The translations under genes were made by a program, and so were the position numbers. From NCBI GenBank assembly GCA_016234345.1, contig JACRFG010000029.1, positions 1 through 27,045 on the forward strand: DNA of 27,045 nucleotides, written 5' to 3'. Positions within the stretch are counted from its first letter, which is position 1, and every line of letters starts with the position of its first letter. Origin of the DNA: Candidatus Jorgensenbacteria bacterium (GTDB lineage Bacteria > Patescibacteriota > Minisyncoccia > UBA6257 > GWB1-50-10). The notes under the pieces are model-generated. The model saw only the letters and a program-made list of their open reading frames with translations. It was not told where the DNA came from and ran no database searches. Below are positions 22,697 to 27,045 of this stretch, piece after piece.

Positions 22697-23746
22697 ATGA
22701 ACCAATTCACATCAGGCGCACAATTTGATATTCGACCAGAATCAGAGAAAAACAAAGACTATAAATTCGGCGAGCTTGTTGCATCCGTGAATGCTGTCGA
22801 ATGGAAAGAAAAAATACCAGATCAATGGCGGAAGTTCCCGATTTTTAACCAGGACGGCAGTGGATCCTGCGTAGCCCAAACCGAAGCTAAAGAAATGGGA
22901 ATAATGAGGTGGTTAAAAGATAAGGTATATATCCACTTTTCGGCGACCGACATTTATCAGCGCCGAACAAATAAACCAGGAAGCGGAATGGGGGCCGTAG
23001 ATGCCCGAAATATCGTGAAAAACGGCGGGGCCGTGCTTGAAGCATTATCTCCATCACAATCACTAACCGATCAACAAATGGATGAGGTGATAGTCGAATC
23101 CTATAAGCGGGAAGTGGGTGATATTTTCAAAGTGCCGAATTATGTGGAGTTGCCAATCAAAGATATCGAAACGGTGGCATCATTCATCCAAACAACGGGT
23201 AAGGGCGCCATGGTGTGGTTTTACTTCAACAATAACGGCGAATGGATAGAACATCCAATAGTTAAAGATCCGAATCTCGACTTGAGTGCATTTGCGACAA
23301 ATCGCCATTCTGTCACAGCTGTTGATTTTGCCTTAATAAATGGTAAAAAATGCCTTATAATCGAGGATTCATGGGGCGGTAACGCAGGAATAGGAGGCCA
23401 GCGAGTAATTGACGAGGATTTTTACAAGGCCCGCAACTGGTATGCTGGATATCTCATGAACTTTAGATTTGACACACAAACACAGCCGATTCCAGTGCCA
23501 AAATATACATTTTTACAGGATCTCGAATTCGGCATGCAAAATAGCGATATTAAAGTTTTACAGGATATCTTGAAATTCGAGCAATTATTCCCGAGCAACG
23601 CCAGCTCCACGGGTTATTTCGGCGCAGTCACAAAGACATCGGTAGGAAAATTCCAGCTAAAGTATAAGCTTATAACATCAGACAATATTGGATACGGCCG
23701 AGTGGGTCCGATCACCCGAGCAAAGCTAAATAGCCTCTATGGATAA
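22697..23746 (+). CDS. Endolysin candidate: papain-fold peptidase plus PG-binding domain
   Basis: A 349-aa protein. A papain-like C1A core shows NQDGSGSCVAQ (Q52, C58), the His motif TNRHSVTAVD (H204) and EDSWGG (D224 where papain has Asn). The C-terminus (~273-345) is a PG_binding_1 domain (FLQDLEFGMQNSDIKVLQDI, TGYFGAVTKTSVGKFQ, VGPITRAKLN) with wording typical of Patescibacteria cell-wall proteins. The pair suggests a lysis enzyme cutting peptide cross-bridges or surface protein and held at the wall; there is no signal peptide, so export would need a holin. It heads the lysis region. Confidence 0.75.
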   Translation: MNQFTSGAQFDIRPESEKNKDYKFGELVASVNAVEWKEKIPDQWRKFPIFNQDGSGSCVAQTEAKEMGIMRWLKDKVYIHFSATDIYQRRTNKPGSGMGAVDARNIVKNGGAVLEALSPSQSLTDQQMDEVIVESYKREVGDIFKVPNYVELPIKDIETVASFIQTTGKGAMVWFYFNNNGEWIEHPIVKDPNLDLSAFATNRHSVTAVDFALINGKKCLIIEDSWGGNAGIGGQRVIDEDFYKARNWYAGYLMNFRFDTQTQPIPVPKYTFLQDLEFGMQNSDIKVLQDILKFEQLFPSNASSTGYFGAVTKTSVGKFQLKYKLITSDNIGYGRVGPITRAKLNSLYG

Positions 23747-23749
23747 AGC

Positions 23750-23783
23750 TGTGGACAACTATATTTGCCAGATGGTGTATAAT
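23750..23783 (+). promoter_or_regulatory. Promoter candidate with DnaA-box-like sequence
   Basis: TGTGGACAA (23750-23758; reverse complement TTGTCCACA), then TTGCCA (23765-23770) six bases on, and a perfect TATAAT at 23778-23783. The TTGCCA-TATAAT distance is only 7 bp, so the real -35 is unclear. Compared with the promoter at 24765-24808, the spacer seems shortened by ~10 bp. Confidence 0.45.
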
Positions 23784-23794
23784 AAAAATATGGC

Positions 23795-23829
23795 GGTCGG
23801 TCGCTAACAATTAACAATAAATTAAAAAT
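23795..23829 (+). promoter_or_regulatory. Recurrent A-rich leader motif
   Basis: GGTCGGTCGCTAACAATTAA and more A-rich sequence precede ATG 23830. It belongs to the same leader group as 9536-9569 and 26728-26760 and begins near the expected transcription start. Confidence 0.45.
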
Positions 23830-24009
23830 ATGCAAAAAATCATATCGTCAGCGTCAAAAATGGTCTTTATGTTAATGGCCATAGCGGCATGCGTAGCGTT
23901 CTTTATGGGGAAATTGGATCAGAATAATTTCATGATCCTATCGGGTGCGGCATTCGCCTTTTATTTTTCAAATAAGGGCGAGACTTCCAACGAATTTGCG
24001 GGCAAGTAA
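23830..24009 (+). CDS. 59-aa two-helix membrane protein, holin candidate
   Basis: MQKIISSASKMVFMLMAIAA starts a first membrane helix (~10-26), followed by a short loop (GKLDQNN) and a second helix (~34-47, FMILSGAAFAFYF), then a polar tail ending FAGK. Two helices, small size and location between the peptidase endolysin and a lysozyme-like gene fit a holin, which would permeabilise the inner membrane at lysis. Confidence 0.6.
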   Translation: MQKIISSASKMVFMLMAIAACVAFFMGKLDQNNFMILSGAAFAFYFSNKGETSNEFAGK

Positions 24010-24021
24010 GGTTCTTTTAAC

Positions 24022-24277
24022 AGGCACTTTTAGCTCATATCTGCCACCAGGCAGATGATAATGCCTTAATGGTAATAAATACCATATAGAGCCTTTTCAT
24101 CTGCCTTAAGCGATATTCATGAAATCGGTAAGGTGGGAGAACACATGAGCATGGGACTGAAACAAAAATAGGAACGAGCCAACTATAGATTTTAATAACT
24201 ATCAACTCGTCTTTCCTTATAAAAGTTCCATGCTCGTTCTCGTGCGTTTCGAAAGTTCGGCGAGAGCTCATACTCGC
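24022..24277 (+). ncRNA. Structured intergenic RNA with competing helices
   Basis: The 273-nt gap 24010-24282 has no gene but dense pairing. AGGCA/TGCCT (24022-24026/24062-24066) closes ATCTGCC-ACCA-GGCAGAT (24039-24056). ATGGTA/TACCAT (24069-24074/24080-24085) is a perfect hairpin. CCTTA..CGAT pairs with ATCG..TAAGG (24104-24133). GAGAAC+GAGCATGGGACT (24137-24158, four-base bulge) pairs with 24224-24241 over 18 pairs. Inside it AGGAACGAG pairs with CTCG..TTCCT (24170-24217). GCGAG/CTCGC (24260-24264/24273-24277) ends six bases before ATG 24283. GGCAGATG (24050-24057) can instead pair with CATCTGCC (24098-24105), a potential switch. A free ncRNA or a structured leader are both possible. Confidence 0.55.
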
Positions 24278-24282
24278 TAACT

Positions 24283-24753
24283 ATGACTACAAAACAAATA
24301 TCTTTTTTAGCAGTTATTCTATTGCTGATGTCAGTATTTTTAGCAAAGCTTATCTCTGACAAGATATTCGAATATAGAATAACGCCAGAAAAAAAATTAT
24401 CCCAAAGTGGAACTCATCAATACACTACAACTCATCAACAGGAAGTATGGATCTCGGCGCTTGAATTTTGCGAGAGCCGAGGATTAGGCGAAGCCGAAAA
24501 TCCCAAAGATAAAGACGGGACCGCATCATTGTGGTGGTTTCAATTTAAGCCCGATACATTTGAAAGATACGGATTAAGGTACGAATTGATCAAACCAGCA
24601 ACTAGCACTGAGTCGCTACTCGCTGTTGAAATGAAGAGTTACGAATTGACTCGGGAAATAGTTCGCAGAATGATTGGCGATCCAATGGTTAAGTGGGATC
24701 GAGAGTTCCCTGATTGTATTTTACGAAAAGTCGGATTTCCGCCCAAAAAATAG
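24283..24753 (+). CDS. Membrane-anchored lysozyme/transglycosylase-like protein
   Basis: A 156-aa protein with an N-terminal membrane anchor (~7-25, SFLAVILLLMSVFLAKLI), so the rest faces the periplasm/exterior. The domain WISALEFCESRG (candidate catalytic E64), ENPKDKDGTAS, LWWFQFKPDTFERYG has the E-S-x-G ... G.FQF layout of SLT/lysozyme-like folds that cleave glycan strands. It complements the peptidase at 22697-23746. It follows the structured RNA, which places a hairpin directly before its start codon. Confidence 0.6.
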   Translation: MTTKQISFLAVILLLMSVFLAKLISDKIFEYRITPEKKLSQSGTHQYTTTHQQEVWISALEFCESRGLGEAENPKDKDGTASLWWFQFKPDTFERYGLRYELIKPATSTESLLAVEMKSYELTREIVRRMIGDPMVKWDREFPDCILRKVGFPPKK

Positions 24754-24764
24754 ACATTTTAGAG

Positions 24765-24808
24765 TGTGGACAACTCTACTTGCTACCGAACGCTCGGTGT
24801 GATAATAT
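24765..24808 (+). promoter_or_regulatory. Promoter with DnaA-box-like sequence and palindromic spacer
   Basis: TGTGGACAA (24765-24773), six bases, TTGCTA (24780-24785), 17-bp spacer, TAATAT (24803-24808). The spacer region carries ACCGA-ACGC-TCGGT (24785-24798), a 5-bp inverted repeat suited to a repressor. A related TACCGAGCGTCAGGT lies in the same place in the 26691-26719 promoter. Confidence 0.6.
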
Positions 24809-24826
24809 TGTATTAGAGATGATGAG

Positions 24827-24873
24827 TGTGGACAAAATACCGACTTGACAAAAAAAGTTAGATGTGATAAGAT
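24827..24873 (+). promoter_or_regulatory. Strong sigma-70 promoter with DnaA-box-like sequence
   Basis: TGTGGACAA (24827-24835), then TTGACA (24845-24850), 17-bp spacer and TAAGAT (24868-24873). It drives the DUF3846 gene through a leader with TTATTAACCATTAA (24914-24927) and a GAGTG/CACTC hairpin (24941-24969). Confidence 0.7.
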
Positions 24874-24986
24874 GGTAGTATACAGAATCGGAAAGCACAT
24901 TAAAAATTAAAGAATTATTAACCATTAACATCTGCAAACAGAGTGGCTCACAATATACACGACTCACTCTCAGCGCAGAAAAAAAC

Positions 24987-25295
24987 ATGAAAAAAGCATT
25001 ATTGATAATGGTATCTGGGGAGAAAAAAATTGTCTTCCCAAAAAAGAAAAGTGGATTTGATTACGAAGAGCTTCGGGGATATGTCGGAGGCATAGTACAA
25101 ATGGTGCCAATGCCAAAAGGCCGACGACTCATCTGCCATGATGAAGGTAAGCTGATCGGACTTCCAAAGAATGAAGAGGCTACGAAAATATGGAAAGCGG
25201 CATATCCGATAGAAGATTACTCGTTAAATAATGATGAACTGGTGGTGGGTGATGTTCTTATAACGGGTCGAAATATCGAGGAGTTACTGAAATGA
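24987..25295 (+). CDS. DUF3846-like protein
   Basis: A 102-aa protein. GFDYEELRGYVGGIVQMVPM, RRLICHDEGKLIGLPKNEEA and NDELVVGDVLIT match the DUF3846 pattern (EEL...VGG.IE.V, ...NEEGKL.GLP.N..A, ...GD.L) common in phages and some bacteria; its role is unknown, with small regulators often suggested. It is the first gene after two promoters and overlaps the next gene by four bases, so it leads an early or middle operon. Confidence 0.72.
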   Translation: MKKALLIMVSGEKKIVFPKKKSGFDYEELRGYVGGIVQMVPMPKGRRLICHDEGKLIGLPKNEEATKIWKAAYPIEDYSLNNDELVVGDVLITGRNIEELLK

Positions 25296-25723
25296 GAATC
25301 GAATTCATTTATAATGACGGCGGTTGCTCCGAAGCTGGCTATAAGGGCCAGACGGGCGACTGCGTAGTCAGAGCAATTGCGATCGCAACCGAAAAGCCAT
25401 ACCAAGAAGTGTATGATGCTATCAATGCAGTCGCAAAAGGCGCCCGAGCGGGATCCCGAAAAGGAAAACCCAATGCTCGAAACGGAGCACGGAAACAAAC
25501 TTACCGGCCATACCTCGAAAGCATTGGCTGGCAATGGGTGCCTACAATGCAAATCGGGCAGGGATGTAAAACGCATCTCAAGGCAGATGAATTGCCAGCT
25601 GGTCGATTAATAGTGGCGTTATCAAAACATTTGGTGGCGGTAATAAACGGAGTAGTCCATGATACATTCTTAGATGATCGAGGCGGGACAAGATGTGTCT
25701 ATGGATACTTCACAAAAGTATGA
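25292..25723 (+). CDS. Papain-like phage protein (KGxxGDCxxRAIA family)
   Basis: A 143-aa protein of a widespread phage family: YKGQTGDCVVRAIAIATEKP (candidate nucleophile C24), YRPYLESIGWQWVPTM, and SKHLVAVINGVVHDTFLDD (H113, with D124 nearby) suggest a papain-fold cysteine peptidase-like core. The substrate is unknown. It overlaps both neighbours by four bases and is co-translated with the DUF3846 gene. Confidence 0.68.
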   Translation: MRIEFIYNDGGCSEAGYKGQTGDCVVRAIAIATEKPYQEVYDAINAVAKGARAGSRKGKPNARNGARKQTYRPYLESIGWQWVPTMQIGQGCKTHLKADELPAGRLIVALSKHLVAVINGVVHDTFLDDRGGTRCVYGYFTKV

Positions 25724-25980
25724 TTGAAAAACGAATACGCTATTATATAGTCCACGCCTCTGCGGAGGAAAATCAAAACGGGACTTATCATCATAGCAAA
25801 CCATATGCGGATCTCGTTATGGCAAAGCGAGACTCCGCTGAGGTCCAGGATGACTTCGTGGTGCTTGAAAAACATTACGAACGCCGAGATCCGCCTCCAG
25901 CTGGGTTCATATACAAACAACCCGAGCTTCAGTGGGAGGTGGATCATGAAGCGGGAGGGATCGAAGTTATAGATTATTAA
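25720..25980 (+). CDS. Uncharacterised 86-aa phage protein
   Basis: Starts MIEKRIRYYIVHASAEENQN from the ATGA overlap at 25720, which fixes the start over an upstream alternative. Contains SKPYADLVMAKRDSAEVQDD and an acidic end (DHEAGGIEVIDY). No motif or membrane segment is seen. It is the third gene of the DUF3846 operon. Confidence 0.6.
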   Translation: MIEKRIRYYIVHASAEENQNGTYHHSKPYADLVMAKRDSAEVQDDFVVLEKHYERRDPPPAGFIYKQPELQWEVDHEAGGIEVIDY

Positions 25981-26013
25981 AAGGTCGAATTACAAACCGA
26001 TTAAATCGCAAAC

Positions 26014-26220
26014 ATGAAAGAAAAAACAATAATTTGGCTCTGTGGAATCGGCACCATCATATCATTTTTATTATTTATGTATTGGGTAGATAAGCACGAT
26101 AAAGCCATCGAGCGGTCAGCCGATGCCTATGAGAAATGCGTCATGGCCGAATATAATACCACGGCATCCACATGGTACAACGAGCACGGCGAATATCCTT
26201 ACTGCGATCCAAGGCCATGA
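26014..26220 (+). CDS. Small membrane protein
   Basis: A 68-aa protein with one N-terminal membrane helix (~5-25, TIIWLCGIGTIISFLLFMYW) and a polar C-terminal part (KAIERSADAYEKCVMAEYNT, PYCDPRP) that probably lies outside. Its leader contains the GGTCGAATTA start of the recurrent leader motif and the palindrome CGATTAAATCG. Function unknown; a superinfection or lysis accessory role is possible. Confidence 0.55.
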   Translation: MKEKTIIWLCGIGTIISFLLFMYWVDKHDKAIERSADAYEKCVMAEYNTTASTWYNEHGEYPYCDPRP

Positions 26221-26411
26221 ATGACGAAATTAAAAATCCTCATTGCGGTTCTTGTAAGAACTTAGAAGTTAGATTAAGAAGAAACTTGCCAGACGGTGAT
26301 GGTGGGACTTTGAAAAGTAGTCAATCTTGCTATGTTTGCATCACTCCGAAATGTCCGATAAAAATAGATGTTGCAAAATTGGATAAGGTATGGGAACGAG
26401 TTGGAAATTAA
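26217..26411 (+). CDS. 64-aa cysteine-rich, zinc-binding-like protein
   Basis: ATG 26217 overlaps the preceding stop (ATGA). Cys pattern: HCGSC (C10, C13), then CYVC (C38, C41) and PKC (C46), enough for a zinc ribbon joining two Cys pairs. Small zinc-ribbon proteins of phages often bind nucleic acid or host RNA polymerase, but no specific family is recognised here. Confidence 0.55.
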   Translation: MNDEIKNPHCGSCKNLEVRLRRNLPDGDGGTLKSSQSCYVCITPKCPIKIDVAKLDKVWERVGN

Positions 26412-26427
26412 AATTAATAAAAATAGC

Positions 26428-26679
26428 ATGATAACACTAAAAATTGATAACTATGAGCAAACAATTGATGATCAAGTTAGGTATATGCAATCGATTATAG
26501 ATCGTTTGGATCATGGGTTTACAAGTGGCACAAATTGGGAAATTAGCGGGTCGGAAGAAATTAGATGTGCTTGTGAGGATGGATCGTGTAGTGATTCCAC
26601 GGGTCCCGAGGGCAAAGTTGCAGATCATATTGAGAATTGTGACTACTCTCATTGCCACCATGAACTGGGAAAGTTGTAA
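26428..26679 (+). CDS. 83-aa protein with Cys/His-rich C-terminus
   Basis: From ATG 26428: MITLKIDNYEQTIDDQVRYM leads into a helical N-terminal half; the C-terminal half has CACEDGSCSD and ENCDYSHCHHE, a possible metal site with five Cys and three His. An upstream in-frame start at 26368 overlaps the previous gene and is less likely. Function unknown. Confidence 0.5.
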   Translation: MITLKIDNYEQTIDDQVRYMQSIIDRLDHGFTSGTNWEISGSEEIRCACEDGSCSDSTGPEGKVADHIENCDYSHCHHELGKL

Positions 26680-26682
26680 AAT

Positions 26683-26719
26683 TTATCCACTTGCAGTAAT
26701 ACCGAGCGTCAGGTATAGT
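26683..26719 (+). promoter_or_regulatory. Promoter with TTATCCAC box abutting the -35
   Basis: TTTATCCAC (26682-26690) runs straight into TTGCAG (26691-26696); 17-bp spacer; TATAGT (26714-26719). The spacer holds TACCGAGCGTCAGGT (26699-26713), close to the palindromic spacer of the 24780-24808 promoter. The leader copy TTATTAACAATTAA (26738-26751) follows the expected start. Confidence 0.65.
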
Positions 26720-26761
26720 TTAGTAAAGGTCGGATATTTATTAACAATTAAATAAAAACCA

Positions 26762-27045
26762 ATGAAAGAAATCGAAACGAAAGAATTGGTTGCTGTCAAA
26801 GCGCAGATCTCGAGGTTCGAGAATCTCGCAAATGCAACCATCATCGAATCGCAGGAAGACTATGGCAAAGCAGTCGACATCGTCAGCAAACTTAAAGAAT
26901 TAGGTTCTGAAGTAAAATCAAAAAAAGAGTCTGTCACAAAGCCGCTGAACGAAGCATTGCGAAGCGCCCGAAGTCTATTTGCTCCGATCGAAGAACATCT
27001 CGAAAAAGCCGAGTCCATTGTCAAAGTCAAAATCCTTGCCTATAA
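26762..27045 (+). CDS. Partial phage protein (KAQISRFE family), runs off the window
   Basis: 94 complete codons are visible, starting MKEIETKELVAVKAQISRFE and continuing SQEDYGKAVDIVSKLKELGS, KKESVTKPLNEALRSARSLF, APIEEHLEKAESIVKVKI. This helical, Lys/Glu-rich N-terminus is familiar from phage proteins encoded near recombination or single-strand-DNA-handling genes, which I recall but cannot verify here. It has its own promoter and recurrent leader. The stop codon and any C-terminal domain lie beyond the window. Confidence 0.6.
   Translation, partial: MKEIETKELVAVKAQISRFENLANATIIESQEDYGKAVDIVSKLKELGSEVKSKKESVTKPLNEALRSARSLFAPIEEHLEKAESIVKVKILAY

Noticed and set aside
24035..24271. 78-aa antisense reading frame
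   Set aside because: It spans the structured intergenic RNA, has no family resemblance, and all other genes are on the + strand; its openness is explained by palindromic pairing.
1..27045. Alternative genetic code (TGA or TAG read through), as in some CPR and phage genomes
   Set aside because: Genes end with all three stops at expected places, with ATGA overlaps, and no long gene needs an internal stop to be read through.
1..27045. CRISPR array, insertion sequence or integrase/att site
   Set aside because: No regularly spaced repeats, transposase or integrase motifs, or paired direct repeats at a tRNA end were seen in the window.

Overview
The window looks like about 27 kb of an AT-leaning, tailed double-stranded DNA phage genome (or provirus) of podovirus type. 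All recognised genes lie on the + strand, tightly packed, with ATGA-type overlaps. The order terminase small, terminase large, portal, scaffold-like, HK97-fold capsid, appendage proteins, connector/tail proteins, long internal-virion proteins, lysis genes is a classical late module. No tape-measure, tail-sheath or long-tail genes are visible, which favours a short tail. The standard bacterial code is used: TAA, TAG and TGA all end genes. The host is inferred, at moderate to low confidence, to be a Patescibacteria/CPR-type bacterium, because the endolysin's C-terminal peptidoglycan-binding domain (GYFGAVTK...VGPITRAKLN) has the wording typical of Parcubacteria proteins. Most genes have A-rich leaders with little or no Shine-Dalgarno sequence.

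Layout. 1-365: no gene but strong RNA structure, namely a tRNA-like element inside a three-way junction (1-139) and a second domain closed by 20 consecutive pairs (147-283). 366-1220: a conserved phage protein flanked by a perfect 15-bp inverted repeat. 1261-3771: terS, a small HExxH metallopeptidase-like gene, and terL. 3772-4320: extended -10 promoter, 44-aa acidic peptide, a hairpin, a tRNA with CAT anticodon, a strong promoter next to a perfect DnaA-box sequence, and a truncated tRNA-like element in the portal leader. 4321-8635: portal, an HNH endonuclease, a 50-aa MPFxSK protein, two tandem H-type pseudoknots, scaffold-like protein, major capsid protein. 8687-15199: head fibre/decoration-like proteins, small structural proteins, a coiled-coil protein, tail-fibre-like proteins, and a holin-like protein. 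15201-20340: a second HNH gene, tail/nozzle-like protein, short fibre-like protein, connector, a third HNH gene, and a proline-rich/coiled-coil virion protein. 20346-22692: a putative ejection protein overlapping an out-of-frame nucleotidyltransferase-like gene. 22697-24753: lysis region (papain-fold peptidase plus PG-binding domain, 59-aa two-helix protein, a 273-nt structured intergenic RNA, membrane-anchored transglycosylase-like protein). 24754-27045: a promoter-rich region starting an apparent early or regulatory module (DUF3846, a papain-like phage protein, small zinc or cysteine proteins, and a partial gene running off the window).

How it works together: terminase and portal package DNA into a procapsid built by the scaffold and coat proteins, with the connector, tail and ejection proteins completing the particle. 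The peptidase/PG-binding protein, small membrane proteins and lysozyme-like protein would open the envelope. The least explained content is RNA-level: the structured RNAs at 1-283 and 24022-24277, the tandem pseudoknots before the scaffold gene, tRNA-like elements with poor anticodon arms, a repeated leader motif (TTATTAACAATTAA), and promoters paired with DnaA-box-like sequences. These are the main leads for undescribed biology. All structure calls were made by eye from base pairing, with no folding or database search.
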